Positions 26,162 to 36,716 are shown, numbered from the stretch's first letter. The stretch is 47,752 bases of DNA from Nitrospirota bacterium (GCA_021847795.1 JAJZPZ010000009.1:1-47752), one strand, 5' to 3'. Translations and numbers: made by a program. Notes: generated from the letters alone by a model not told the origin.

Positions 26162-28561
26162 ATGTCTATGGCACATGAAGATAAGACAAGAGAGCAGTTG
26201 ATTGCCGAAAACAGGGAACTGCGGCAGCAGATTTCCGCCCTGGAAAGACTGGAAACCCGGCACAGTTCAACGGAAGGCGCCCTTAGGGAAAGCGAGATCA
26301 AATTCAAAGCGATCTTTGAGAGTTCCATAGACGCCATCGGCGTTTCCAAAAACGGCATCCATCAGTTTGTGAATCGGGCCTACCTCGCTATGTTCGGATA
26401 CGACAGCAACGATGACCTCATAAACAAGCCTATTCTCGATGTAATAGCGCCTTGCTCCCACGCGATGGTGAGAGACTATGCAATGCGCCGCTCCAGGGGC
26501 GAAAGCGTTCCAACGTGTTATGAGCTGAAGGGGCTCCGGAAAGACGGAACCGAGTTCGACATGGAAGCAAATGTCTCTGCCTACACATTGGATGGGGAAA
26601 TGAACACAGTCTCGATATTAAGGGACATCACGAAACGCAAACGTGCGGAAGCTGATCTTCACAGGACCGAAACAAATCTCGCCCATGCCCAGCGCATTGC
26701 CCATATAGGAAGCTGGCAGTATGATCCGCATACGCAAATGCCCGCATGGTCTGCGGAGATGTTCCGCATTTTCGGACTGGACCCCTTGCTCGGACCGCCT
26801 TCCTATGAGCGGCACAGGGATTTGATTCATCCTGACGATTGGGAGCGGTTTGATGCGGCGGTAAGGGGTGCAGTCGGGGAAGGCAGGGGATATGAGCTTG
26901 AATTGCGTATCGTCAGGCCTGACGGTTCTGTGAGAAATATCATCACGCATTGTGAAGCGAGTTGCGGGAAAAGCGAAGGTGCGGGCGGACTCATTGGGAC
27001 GGTCCAGGATATCACCGAGCGCAAACAAGTGGAAGGATCTCTCCGTACTGCAGAAAAGAGATTCAGGAACCTGCTCGAAACCGTTCAGCTTGCTGCAGTC
27101 ATACTTGACCGGAACGCGAACATAACTTTCTGCAACGATTACTTTCTTGATCTGACAGGGTGGTCAAAGGACGAAGTGCTCAACAGGAGTTGGTTTGACC
27201 TGTTCCTGCCTGAAGACACCAAAGTCGAGGTAAGGTCCGTTTTCGAAGGTGCTGTTTCAGGCGGTCCCTTTCCCTTGCACTACGAGAATCCTGTGGTGAC
27301 GCGTGATGGGGCAAGATTGCTTATTGTATGGGACAATTCAGTTTTACGTGACAATGAGGGGAGGGTAATCGCTGTCGCCAGTATCGGCACGGACGTTACA
27401 GAACACAGAAAGCTTGAAGCACAGCTCCTGCAATCACAAAAGATGGAGTCCATCGGGAGGCTGGCCGGCGGAGTTGCACATGATTTCAACAATATGCTTA
27501 CTGCTATCATAGGGTGCGCCAGCCTCATCAGTTTAAAACTTAATGATCCTGTCCAGATCAAAGCCTATATAGATGAGATACTCCGCTCAAGCCAACGCGC
27601 ATCAGACCTTACCCAGAGCCTGCTCGCCTTTGCCAGAAAACAGATCATGAAGCCCTCGCCGGTCGACCTGAACAACATCATCAGCGGCCTTGAGAATATG
27701 TTGCAGAGGCTTATCGGCGAGGATATCGAACTGAAGACCGTTCTTTATCCGGGGGCGGTGACCGTAATGGCAGACAAGACCCAGATGGGACAGGTAATCA
27801 TGAACCTCTGTACAAACGCCCGGGATGCAATGCCCGAAGGGGGTCTGCTGGAGATAGAAACAGGGATAATCGTTGCCGATAAGCACTACAGGTGGAACCA
27901 CTTATTCGAGATGGAAGGAAAGTATGCGTTCATTTTCCTTTCCGATACGGGAATGGGAATGGACGGAGAAACCAGGGCAAGGATATTCGAGCCGTTCTTT
28001 ACCACCAAGGAAGCCGGTAAGGGGACCGGCCTCGGGCTGTCGATCGTCTACGGGATCGTAAAGCAGCACGGAGGATACGTCAATGTTTACAGCGAGCCCG
28101 GAAAAGGCGCGACGTTCAAAATCTATTTGCCTGTTCTCCCTGATAAAAGCGAGCATAAAGAGGGGGAGAGAGCAGATGCCATGCCCGGGGCGGGTTCAGA
28201 GACTGTCCTTCTGGCAGAGGATGAAAACAGCGTCAGGACGATTGTAAAGACCATTCTTGAGGAGTATGGCTATAACGTGATAGAAGCGGTTAATGGAGAG
28301 GAAGCGGTACAGGCTTTTCAAAAAAACAGGGAACGGATCGATATTGTTCTCCTCGATGTGATCATGCCCGGAAAAAACGGGAAAGCGGCCTTCGACGAGA
28401 TGAAGGGTGTAAAGCCGGATATCAAAGTCCTGTTCATGAGCGGATATACCGATGATATCATCAGCAGCAGAAACGGCGTTATCGGGGATGGCGTAGAGTT
28501 TATTGCAAAGCCGGTGGAGCCGGGCAGGTTACTCAAAAAACTGCGAAGCATGCTTGATTGA
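26162..28561 (+). CDS. Hybrid histidine kinase with three PAS domains and a C-terminal receiver
   Basis: Soluble sensor kinase of 799 aa. A short coiled coil (1-45) is followed by three PAS/PAC domains (about 48-165, 170-290 and 300-415). The HisKA box SIGRLAGGVAHDFNNML comes next, then a HATPase (NLCTNARDAMPEGG, DTGMGMD, GKGTGLGLSIVYGIVKQHGG). The receiver starts at about 685 (LLAEDENSVR, phospho-Asp in IVLLDVIMPG, Lys in FIAKPVEP). The layout equals that of the kinase at 21927-24461 but the sequences differ clearly, so this is not a recent duplication. Two ATGs (26162, 26168) are possible starts. Confidence 0.93.
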   Translation: MSMAHEDKTREQLIAENRELRQQISALERLETRHSSTEGALRESEIKFKAIFESSIDAIGVSKNGIHQFVNRAYLAMFGYDSNDDLINKPILDVIAPCSHAMVRDYAMRRSRGESVPTCYELKGLRKDGTEFDMEANVSAYTLDGEMNTVSILRDITKRKRAEADLHRTETNLAHAQRIAHIGSWQYDPHTQMPAWSAEMFRIFGLDPLLGPPSYERHRDLIHPDDWERFDAAVRGAVGEGRGYELELRIVRPDGSVRNIITHCEASCGKSEGAGGLIGTVQDITERKQVEGSLRTAEKRFRNLLETVQLAAVILDRNANITFCNDYFLDLTGWSKDEVLNRSWFDLFLPEDTKVEVRSVFEGAVSGGPFPLHYENPVVTRDGARLLIVWDNSVLRDNEGRVIAVASIGTDVTEHRKLEAQLLQSQKMESIGRLAGGVAHDFNNMLTAIIGCASLISLKLNDPVQIKAYIDEILRSSQRASDLTQSLLAFARKQIMKPSPVDLNNIISGLENMLQRLIGEDIELKTVLYPGAVTVMADKTQMGQVIMNLCTNARDAMPEGGLLEIETGIIVADKHYRWNHLFEMEGKYAFIFLSDTGMGMDGETRARIFEPFFTTKEAGKGTGLGLSIVYGIVKQHGGYVNVYSEPGKGATFKIYLPVLPDKSEHKEGERADAMPGAGSETVLLAEDENSVRTIVKTILEEYGYNVIEAVNGEEAVQAFQKNRERIDIVLLDVIMPGKNGKAAFDEMKGVKPDIKVLFMSGYTDDIISSRNGVIGDGVEFIAKPVEPGRLLKKLRSMLD

Positions 28562-28633
28562 AGGGGCCGAAGAGTCTCCCGAGGGATCTCTTGAGAGGAA
28601 ACTGCGAACCCCTGCAGTGGGGAGCGGCGTGCT

Positions 28634-30139
28634 TTACTGCCTTTTCCGTGCTGCCAATTTGTTGAGCGCGGTTATATAGGCCTTTGCCGCGGCAACGATG
28701 ATGTCGGTGTCAGCCCCTTTGCCTTTGACTGTTTTTCCGTCCTCTTCAAGGGTGACAATGACCTCGCCGAGCGCATCGGTGCCGCCGGTGATGCCTTTGA
28801 CCTCAAACCTGAGGAGGTTGCTCTTTGTCTGCGTGACAGCCGAGATCGCCTTGTATGCCGCGTCGACAGGGCCATCTCCATGCTCCACCCTGTCTACGAC
28901 AGTGCCGTTGATTTTCAGCCTGAGCGCGGCAGTCGGTTTCGTACTTGTTCCGCTTGTGATCGACAGGTCCAGAAGGCTGTAGACTTCGGGGATCTTCGAC
29001 ACTTCCTCGGAAATGAGCGCTTCTATATCTTCATCGAAAATATCTTTCTTCTGGTCTGCAAGGCGCTTGAATTTGCCAAAAGCTGTTTCTATATCATCAG
29101 GTCCGAGTTCATAGCCAAGCTCTTTGAGACGTGCTTTAAAGGCGTGCCTTCCGGAATGCTTCCCGAGCACAAGCTCGGTCTGCTGCAGGCCGATGTCATT
29201 GGGGCGGATTATCTCGTAGGTCATCTTTTCCTTCAGGAGCCCGTCCTGGTGTATGCCTGATTCGTGGGCAAAGGCATTTGCCCCGACTATGGCTTTATTG
29301 GGCTGGACCTGTATCCCGGTTATCCGCGTGAGGAGCCTGCTCGTGCGGATGATCTCCTTTGTGTTGATGTTTGTCCGGGCGTTATAGAAGTCTTTGCGGG
29401 TGTGGAGGTTCATGACGATTTCCTCAAGGGAGCAATTGCCGGCGCGCTCTCCGATGCCGTTAATGGTGCACTCGATCTGCGCTGCGCCATTGAGGATCGC
29501 GGCGAGGGAATTGGCGACAGCCAGCCCGAGATCATTGTGGCAGTGCACGGAAATCACGGCCCGGTCGCCTATCCTCTCCTTGACGGCCTTTATCATTGCC
29601 CCGAACTCGGTGGGAGTGGTATACCCGACCGTATCCGGGATATTCACGGTTGATGCGCCTGCCTCTACTACCGCTTCAACGACATCAAGGAGGTAGGGTG
29701 TCTCTGTTCGTGTCGCGTCCATGGGGGAAAACTCCACGTCTTCTGCAAGACTCCCGGCGAGACGCACCATTTCCACCGATCTCTTCAGCGCCTCTTCGCG
29801 GCTCACCTTGAACTGGTATTTCAGGTGAATGTCCGATGTGGAGTGGAAGGTGTGTATTCGCCTCCGGGGGGCATCTTGTATCGCTTCCCACGCCCTTTTA
29901 ATGTCTGCCTCTCTGGCCCTGGCAAGCCCGGCAATGGTTGCCCCCTGCACCTCTGCAGCGATCCTTTTGACTGCATCGAAATCACCGGGGGACGCGATGG
30001 GGAAGCCTGCTTCGATGATGTCCACTCCCAGCTTCACGAGCTGTTTTGCCAGCTGGATCTTTTCCTCCACGTTCATGGATGCGCCGGGTGATTGCTCTCC
30101 GTCTCTCAGTGTAGTATCGAATATCCTAACGATTCTCAT
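28634..30139 (-). CDS. leuA: 2-isopropylmalate synthase
   Basis: Condenses 2-oxoisovalerate with acetyl-CoA, the first committed step of leucine synthesis. The N-terminal TIM barrel has IFDTTLRDGEQSPGA (metal and substrate binding), the HCHNDLGLAVAN metal motif and GIGERAGN. The C-terminal allosteric LeuA_dimer domain (from about 370) is complete, so leucine feedback is expected. The length of 501 aa is normal. The start overlaps the end of pssA by 14 bases, and the gene is the last in the ilvC-psd-pssA-leuA operon. Confidence 0.96.
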   Translation of the reverse strand: MRIVRIFDTTLRDGEQSPGASMNVEEKIQLAKQLVKLGVDIIEAGFPIASPGDFDAVKRIAAEVQGATIAGLARAREADIKRAWEAIQDAPRRRIHTFHSTSDIHLKYQFKVSREEALKRSVEMVRLAGSLAEDVEFSPMDATRTETPYLLDVVEAVVEAGASTVNIPDTVGYTTPTEFGAMIKAVKERIGDRAVISVHCHNDLGLAVANSLAAILNGAAQIECTINGIGERAGNCSLEEIVMNLHTRKDFYNARTNINTKEIIRTSRLLTRITGIQVQPNKAIVGANAFAHESGIHQDGLLKEKMTYEIIRPNDIGLQQTELVLGKHSGRHAFKARLKELGYELGPDDIETAFGKFKRLADQKKDIFDEDIEALISEEVSKIPEVYSLLDLSITSGTSTKPTAALRLKINGTVVDRVEHGDGPVDAAYKAISAVTQTKSNLLRFEVKGITGGTDALGEVIVTLEEDGKTVKGKGADTDIIVAAAKAYITALNKLAARKRQ

Positions 30140-30980
30140 CTTTTCCCTCTTTCTGTTCCTGAAGGCCTTTCCCGGGTGAACTGCCCTGGGGGTCTTCCGG
30201 CGATGTCTGCTGCCCTGACTGCTTTGAGCGTATCCTCTTTATGAATAGAAAAATATTTTCAATTATACCCCAGGAGAGGTATGCCATTGCAAAAAAGAAA
30301 ATGGCGGACGAGGGGTGGATGAAAATAATGAAAAGGACTATGACAAATACGATGAGGACCCAAAAGGGTTTCTTCTCCCTGAAATCGATTTCTTTCAGCC
30401 CGTGATATTTCAGTGTGCTGACCATCAGCAGGGCGAGCAGGATGGTGATCACGAGAAAGAACGGGCTCTTTTCCGGCAGTCCTGTCCAGAATTCATAGTA
30501 ATAAATGACGATTGACGCTACGACCGTGGCTGCGCCGGGTATGGGCATTCCCTTGAACGCCTTTGATCCGGTCGCCCCTGTTTGTATGTTGAACCGCGCA
30601 AGCCTGAGCGCGCCGCATGCGACAAAAAGGAATGCAGCCGCCCATCCCAGCCTGCCGAAGGGCACAAGCGCCCACTTATAGATCATCACTGATGGGGCAA
30701 CCCCGAAGGCTACAAGGTCCGAGAGAGAATCCAGCTCTATCCCGAAACGTGTTGATGTATTGGTAAGCCGGGCGATCCACCCGTCAAGGCCGTCAAAGAC
30801 ATTGGCCAGGATTATGGCCCAGGCTGCGTTGAGATAGTTCCCGTTGATTGCCGAGAGGATTGCAAAGAAGCCCGCGAACATCCCGCAAAGCGTGATGGTG
30901 TTCGGCAGCAGGTATACGCCTTTTTTGGGTTTTTTTGAAAAGTCCCTTCTTTTTTCGAGATCTCTTTTTTTGAATGCCAT
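30126..30980 (-). CDS. pssA: CDP-diacylglycerol--serine O-phosphatidyltransferase
   Basis: Membrane enzyme making phosphatidylserine from CDP-diacylglycerol and serine. The CDP-alcohol phosphotransferase motif is complete: DGLDGWIAR, then eight residues to G, then ELDSLSD. About eight hydrophobic segments and a charged tail (SKQSGQQTSPEDPQG) follow. The track starts at a TTG (30992) that lies in a family A repeat. I prefer the ATG four codons later, though neither has a good ribosome-binding site. It pairs with psd upstream to make phosphatidylethanolamine. Confidence 0.93.
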   Translation of the reverse strand: MAFKKRDLEKRRDFSKKPKKGVYLLPNTITLCGMFAGFFAILSAINGNYLNAAWAIILANVFDGLDGWIARLTNTSTRFGIELDSLSDLVAFGVAPSVMIYKWALVPFGRLGWAAAFLFVACGALRLARFNIQTGATGSKAFKGMPIPGAATVVASIVIYYYEFWTGLPEKSPFFLVITILLALLMVSTLKYHGLKEIDFREKKPFWVLIVFVIVLFIIFIHPSSAIFFFAMAYLSWGIIENIFLFIKRIRSKQSGQQTSPEDPQGSSPGKGLQEQKEGKDENR

Positions 30981-30989
30981 ACCTTTAAA

Positions 30990-31112
30990 CAAATCCGAAA
31001 TCCTAATATCTGAATCCTGAACAAATTCAAATGACCGAAAATCAAAACGTTTTGAACGTTTGAGTTTGTAATTTCGATATTGTTCGGGATTTAGTATTTC
31101 GGATTTAGAATT
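30990..31112. repeat. Family A mirror repeat between psd and pssA
   Basis: A complete element. The left arm AAATCCGAAATCCTAATATC meets the right arm GATATTGTTCGGGATTTAG around an AAACGTTTTGAACGTTT centre. It can form a long hairpin. The psd stop codon TAA is itself part of the repeat (read on the minus strand as TTCTAAATCCGAAAT). Confidence 0.88.
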
Positions 31113-31749
31113 TCTCCTTGTTTATTCTCCCCAGGATGGTTTCTCCTGCCTTTACCTTGTCGCCTAATTTTACCTTAATTTCCGTTTTGGGTGGGAGAAA
31201 AATGTCGAGCCGCGAACTGAACTTTATCATGCCGTAGCGCTCCCCTTTTTTCAGGGAATCTCCGGGTCTTACCCTGCAGACTGCGCGCCGGGCAATGGCC
31301 CCGGCCACCTGCCGCACCAGCACTTTATAAAAAGCGCCCTTCAGGAGCATGGCGATGTTCTCATTCATCAGTGACGCCTCGGGTTTGAAGGCGGAAAGGA
31401 ACTTCCCGGGCGTATGGACTACGGCTTCTACTGTCCCGTCGCAGGGGGCCCTGTTGACATGGACGTTCAGGGGCGACATGAAAATGCTGATCTCAACGGC
31501 ATTGCCCTGCAGATATTTCTCCTCAAGGACCTGCTGTATCTGGATGACCCGGCCGTCTGCAGGAGACACGAAGATATCGTCCTCTGCAGGAGTCGCTCTT
31601 TCCGGGTCCCTGAAAAAATAGAACATGAAGAGGAGCAGGATGAAAGGGACAACTGCAGGCGCTGCAGATCCGATAAAGTAAGCGACTGCAGTGAGCGCCG
31701 CAAAAAAAACGATGAAGGGATACCCTTCGGGTGCAAATTTCATTTTCAT
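31105..31749 (-). CDS. psd: Phosphatidylserine decarboxylase (short, archaetidylserine-type)
   Basis: Pyruvoyl enzyme that decarboxylates phosphatidylserine to phosphatidylethanolamine at the inner membrane. Two membrane segments lie near the N-terminus, followed by FVSPADGRV, the HVNRAP motif and the C-terminal self-cleavage site. In this family the proenzyme is normally cut between Gly and Ser (GS). Here the position reads KFSSRLD (residues 178-179), so the Gly is replaced by Ser. The codons AGT TCG are clear in the sequence. The length of 214 aa is usual for the short form. The last codons and the stop run into a family A repeat. Confidence 0.92.
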   Translation of the reverse strand: MKMKFAPEGYPFIVFFAALTAVAYFIGSAAPAVVPFILLLFMFYFFRDPERATPAEDDIFVSPADGRVIQIQQVLEEKYLQGNAVEISIFMSPLNVHVNRAPCDGTVEAVVHTPGKFLSAFKPEASLMNENIAMLLKGAFYKVLVRQVAGAIARRAVCRVRPGDSLKKGERYGMIKFSSRLDIFLPPKTEIKVKLGDKVKAGETILGRINKEKF

Positions 31750-31763
31750 AAATTATATACCAT

Positions 31764-31936
31764 CAGTGACAAGTAACCTCTTTAGTAACGAGTAACATCA
31801 ACAACAGTAACGAGTAACAAGTAAAGGATCTGAAGACAGTGACAAGTGACGAGTCTGAAGGCAGTGACGAGTTTTTAGAGTCTTTAGTCTTTAACTTGTT
31901 ACTTGTTACTTGTGACTGTCTTTAGAGTTACTGTTG
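31764..31936. repeat. Family B mirror repeat between ilvC and psd
   Basis: AGTGACAAGTAACCTC-type units begin right behind the ilvC stop (minus strand). Over a core of about 100 bases this element is nearly identical to the reverse complement of the family B element at 36494-36668, with one mismatch seen in the core. Confidence 0.9.
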
Positions 31937-31937
31937 T

Positions 31938-33142
<1,205 letters not shown>

Positions 33143-33308
33143 CAGGGCTGGCAGGTGTGACGAAGGGCCGTTCAGAGCGATACCTTGTGCCGAACCCTCC
33201 CGCCGTATAAAGGCAATTTCAGCACCACCTGTCCACGAGACAGAAAAACAGGCACTATGGTGATTTTATCGCATTATGAACGGCCCTTCGTCACACCTGC
33301 CATCCCTG
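33143..33308. repeat. Structured element, copy 1 (MITE- or ncRNA-like)
   Basis: The ends are a 32-base inverted repeat with one mismatch, and 25 bases are perfect (arm GGCAGGTGTGACGAAGGG...). Inside lie a helix GCGATA/TATCGC, a GTGCC/GGCAC helix, and hairpins GCC-GTATAAA-GGC and CTGTC-CACGA-GACAG. The core resembles the element at 37447-37668. It contains no ORF. Confidence 0.75.
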
Positions 33309-33331
33309 CCTACGAATGATGTGCTGTCGCA

Positions 33332-33361
33332 TTGTCAATTTTTCGCGCGAGGCTATACAAT
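33332..33361 (+). promoter_or_regulatory. Sigma-70-like promoter before the EamA remnant
   Basis: TTGTCA at 33332-33337 and TATACA/TACAAT at 33354-33361 are separated by 16 or 18 bases. The start codon of the decayed EamA gene follows within 10 bases. Confidence 0.45.
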
Positions 33362-33367
33362 GATGTG

Positions 33368-33800
33368 ATGGAAAATTTATGGGTCCTGCCGGCCCCTTGT
33401 CTCTGCTTTTGCGCTTGCGACCAGCGATGCCCTCACAAAACGGGCCTTATCTGTCCATAACGTATACCTCATTGCGTGGCTGAGGCTGCTGTTCTCGCTT
33501 CCCCTTCTTCTGGCGTGCCTCCTGTTTGTTCCCGTTCCCCGTCTTGATTCCCACTTTTACAGGACAGTGCTGGTTGCGCTGCCCCTTGAGGTCATCGCGA
33601 TCATCCTATATACGAAGGCCTTAAAGATCTCTCCCCTGAGCCTTACAAACGTTGCATACATGATCTCGGTGAAAAGGCTGAGCCTGCTGATCGGGGTCTT
33701 TTACGGCCATGTGCTTTTCAGGGAAAGCGGAATACGGGAGCGCCTGCTGGGAACGGCACTGATGCTCACGGGTTTTGTCCTGATCGTGTTGTTTCACTGA
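33368..33800 (+). pseudogene. Decayed EamA/DMT-family permease gene with frameshift and internal deletion
   Basis: The ATG at 33368 begins MENLWVLPA, and then the frame must shift near base 33394 to continue as LVSAFALATSDALTKRA, a typical EamA N-terminus. The second frame is open from 33369 to the stop at 33800. After ILYTKALKISPLSLT, the end of the first EamA half, the sequence jumps straight to AYMISVKRLSLLIGVFYGH, the end of the second half. About half of the usual 280-300 residues is therefore missing. The track shows only the last 77 residues. It lies next to the structured repeat and the REP-like element, and overlaps the convergent deacetylase gene by 7 bases. Confidence 0.75.
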
Positions 33801-34723
33801 TCTTTCATCATCTCTTCAAGTGTGATCCTTACCGATTCTCCGAGCGCCGCTAAGTCATAGCCGCCCTCGAGGGAAAAAACAAAAGGTATTTGGGGGTCCC
33901 GGGGAGATGAAAGTATTCCCGATACTATGGAGCGTATCCCTTCATTCGTGACCCGGATATCCGACAGCGGATCAGCGGCATGGATGTCGTAGCCTGCCGA
34001 GACAAGAACGATGTCGGGGCCGAACTCCCTTATGAGCCCGGGGAGGATATCCTGGTAGGCTTGTGCATATTCCCTGTCTCCCGAGCCCGGCTTCATGGGA
34101 ACATTGTACGTATATCCCTCACCTCTGCCTTTCCCCTTTTCAAGACTGTTGCCTGTGCCGGGGTAGTGGGGGTACTGATGGGTGCTGAAGTAAAAAACCG
34201 TGTTATCCTCCTCAAAGGTGTGCTGCGTGCCGTTTCCGTGATGCACATCGAAATCGGCAATGAACACTTTCCTGTACCCGATCTTCTGCGCATACCGCGC
34301 TCCGATCGCGACGTTATTGAAGATGCAGAAACCCATTGCCCGGTCTGCCTCGGCATGATGCCCAGGGGGCCTTACCGCGCAAAAGGCATTCCGGATCTCG
34401 CCGGACCTGCATTTTTCTACAGCTTCGATCACGGCCCCGGCAGCATATAAGGCAGCTTCCAGGCTGTCTTTGGACGCATAGGTATCGGGATCGAGGTAGC
34501 CTGCTCCAAAGGCCCTGATCATCCCGATGTATGCATCGGTGTGGACGAGGGCGATGTCTCCGAAGCTTGCTTCCCGGGGCTTTATATGCATAAGCTCTGA
34601 CCACAGACCAGAGGTTTCAAGGCTGTTCAGGATGGCGGTCAGCCGTTCCTTTGTTTCAGGGTGCCACCGGGGTGTCTCATGTCTCAGGAAAATATCATCA
34701 TAGAGGAATCCCGTCTTTTTCAT
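33794..34723 (-). CDS. Histone deacetylase-family hydrolase (AcuC/acetylpolyamine amidohydrolase-like)
   Basis: Zinc-dependent deacetylase of the arginase/HDAC fold. Seen in order: HPETKERLTAI, RPPGHHAE with the catalytic His pair, DFDVHHGNGTQ and AGYDIHAADPL with the metal-binding Asp/His, and the C-terminal SLEGGYDLAALGES with the active-site Tyr. The length of 309 aa matches bacterial class II HDAC-like proteins. The substrate (acetyl-polyamine, acetyl-CoA synthetase or other) cannot be read from sequence. No acetyltransferase or acs gene is near. Confidence 0.93.
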   Translation of the reverse strand: MKKTGFLYDDIFLRHETPRWHPETKERLTAILNSLETSGLWSELMHIKPREASFGDIALVHTDAYIGMIRAFGAGYLDPDTYASKDSLEAALYAAGAVIEAVEKCRSGEIRNAFCAVRPPGHHAEADRAMGFCIFNNVAIGARYAQKIGYRKVFIADFDVHHGNGTQHTFEEDNTVFYFSTHQYPHYPGTGNSLEKGKGRGEGYTYNVPMKPGSGDREYAQAYQDILPGLIREFGPDIVLVSAGYDIHAADPLSDIRVTNEGIRSIVSGILSSPRDPQIPFVFSLEGGYDLAALGESVRITLEEMMKDQ

Positions 34724-34765
34724 GAATAATTATACCCCGGAATAGGCATGAATAACAGATGCTGG

Positions 34766-34771
34766 TATAAT
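34766..34771 (+). promoter_or_regulatory. Possible -10 box for the TrxR-fusion gene
   Basis: A perfect TATAAT lies 75 bases before the gene, but no good -35 box is visible. Between it and the gene lies the small palindrome TTCCGTTACGGAA, which could be a hairpin or operator. Confidence 0.35.
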
Positions 34772-34845
34772 TAAAATAGGCAAGTTCCGTTACGGAAAAA
34801 AGTGGAAGGCTTGCACCTTTATATTTGCATGGGAACGGAATAATT

Positions 34846-36459
34846 ATGGAAGACAAGCTGGATAAAATACTACCTCAAGAAGCACGGAAGGTTTTGCGTG
34901 AGACCTTTAAAGGCCTTGTCGGCAAAGTGCCCGTCGAGGTATTCACAGGTAAGGCCGGCAACCAGTATACCGAGGTTACCACAGGCCTGATCAGGGTTTT
35001 CTCGGAACTCAACGACAAGATCGAGCCGAAGTTCCATTCCCTGGACAGCGGCAAGGCAAAGGAGAGGGGAGTTGCAAAGTCCCCAACTGTCCTGATAAGC
35101 CCGGATAAATACAATATCCGCTATGTCGGCGCCCCCCTGGGCGAGGAAACACGCACCCTGATCATGGCCATACTGATCGCCTCGAGCGAAGGTACGATCC
35201 TCTCCGACCAGGCATTGAAGAGGCTTTTTGAGCTGAAAGAGCCGAGGCACATCCAGGTGTTCGTGACCCCCGCCTGCCCATATTGTCCCCAGCAGGCCAT
35301 GAACGCCATATCAGCCGCCATAGCCCTGCCGAAGCTGGTGACAGCTGAAATAGTGGAGATGTACGAGAACAGGGAATATATCGATAAGCACCATATCGTA
35401 ACTGTTCCGTTTACGGTAATAAACGGGGTCCCGATCGGCACCGGGGTCAAGCCTGCGGAACTGTTTATCGAGGAAGTGATCACCCTTGCTCCTGCGGACA
35501 GGCTGTCTGTTTCGGTTTCCGGGGACATTGTTGACGTGGACCTTGTCATTGTCGGCGGAGGCCCTGCCGGACTCACTGCCGGCCTCTATGCCGGGAGGAG
35601 CGGGCTGAAGAGCGTAGTCCTGGAGAAGGCGACTGTGGGCGGACAGGTGCTCATAACCCCTGTTGTGGAGAACTATCCCGGCTTCAGCCAGATAGGCGGC
35701 AGGGCCCTTGTCGATGTAATGTACCAGCAGGCCCTGCAGTATACGCAGATCTTCGAAGGTGAGGATGTGGTCGATATCCACAAGGACAACGATATCTTTG
35801 AGCTGAAGACAACCAGGAGGACATACAAAGCCAAGGGAATCATTATAGGGACAGGCGCGGAACACAGGGAACTGAAAGTGACCGGGGAAAGGACCTTTTA
35901 TGGAAAAGGCGTCAGCTACTGCGCCACCTGTGACGGTTACTTTTTTAAAGACGGAAGAAAAGTCATCGTCATCGGCGGCGGCAACTCAGCGGCCACGGAC
36001 ACTCTTTACCTGCACAGCATAGGCGCCGATGTTGCGCTGGTCCACAGAAGAGGCGCCCTGAGGGCGGAAGAGGCGTTGCAAAGGAGCTTGCGGGAGAGAA
36101 ATATCCCGGTGTACCTGGACAGTGTTGTGAAAGAGATAAACGGCAAAGATGCCGTAAGCAGTGTGAAACTCCAGAACCTCAGGGACAATACGGTAAAAGA
36201 ACTCCCTGTTGAGGGCGTGTTTATCGCTATAGGGTATACGCCGAGCAATGACATTGCAAAAATGCTGGGTCTTGCCCTGGACAAGGGAGGGTACATCAAA
36301 GTGGACGGCAGGCAGCGGACATCCATGGGCATGGTGTATGCTGCCGGGGATGTGACAGGAGGGGTCAAGCAGATAGCAACAGCTGTAGGGCAGGGCTCCA
36401 TAGCGGCGATCACCGCCTTTGAGGAACTGGCAACCCCATACTGGAAGGAAAAAGTATAG
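34846..36459 (+). CDS. Thioredoxin reductase fused to a PDO/AhpF-like glutaredoxin domain
   Basis: FAD- and NADPH-dependent disulfide reductase with its own thioredoxin-fold carrier. Residues 1-about 225 form a two-fold PDO/AhpF-N-like unit. The first fold lacks CxxC, and the second has CPYC at about 144-147. The reductase half has GGGPAG (about 237), the active CATC (about 359-362), the NADPH loop GGGNSAATD with HRR, and the FAD motif AAGDVTGG. The layout resembles AhpF, but no ahpC is near, so it may serve peroxiredoxins or general thiols. The track starts at a TTG. I chose the ATG at 34846 (MEDKLDKIL). Confidence 0.92.
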   Translation: MEDKLDKILPQEARKVLRETFKGLVGKVPVEVFTGKAGNQYTEVTTGLIRVFSELNDKIEPKFHSLDSGKAKERGVAKSPTVLISPDKYNIRYVGAPLGEETRTLIMAILIASSEGTILSDQALKRLFELKEPRHIQVFVTPACPYCPQQAMNAISAAIALPKLVTAEIVEMYENREYIDKHHIVTVPFTVINGVPIGTGVKPAELFIEEVITLAPADRLSVSVSGDIVDVDLVIVGGGPAGLTAGLYAGRSGLKSVVLEKATVGGQVLITPVVENYPGFSQIGGRALVDVMYQQALQYTQIFEGEDVVDIHKDNDIFELKTTRRTYKAKGIIIGTGAEHRELKVTGERTFYGKGVSYCATCDGYFFKDGRKVIVIGGGNSAATDTLYLHSIGADVALVHRRGALRAEEALQRSLRERNIPVYLDSVVKEINGKDAVSSVKLQNLRDNTVKELPVEGVFIAIGYTPSNDIAKMLGLALDKGGYIKVDGRQRTSMGMVYAAGDVTGGVKQIATAVGQGSIAAITAFEELATPYWKEKV

Positions 36460-36493
36460 CTTCCTGGCAGCGGGTCAGTCTGCCGAAAAGCCT

Positions 36494-36668
36494 AAAGGCA
36501 GTAACAAGTAACTCTAAAGACAGTGACAAGTCACAAGTAACAAGTAACAAGTTAAAGACTAAAGACTCTAAAAACTCGTCACTGCCTTCAGACTCGTCAC
36601 TTGTCACTGTCTTCGGATCCTTTACTTGTTACTTGTCACTAAAGAGGTTACTTGTTACTGCCTTCAGC
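36494..36668. repeat. Family B mirror repeat after the TrxR-fusion gene
   Basis: Reverse complement of the element at 31764-31936 over most of its length. It lies 34 bases behind the reductase stop and fills nearly the whole gap up to the NifU-like gene promoter (TATAAT at 36682). Confidence 0.9.
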
Positions 36669-36716
36669 AGCCATAATCTTATATAATAAAGGCGTGCATA
36701 AACACAGGAGGTTAGG

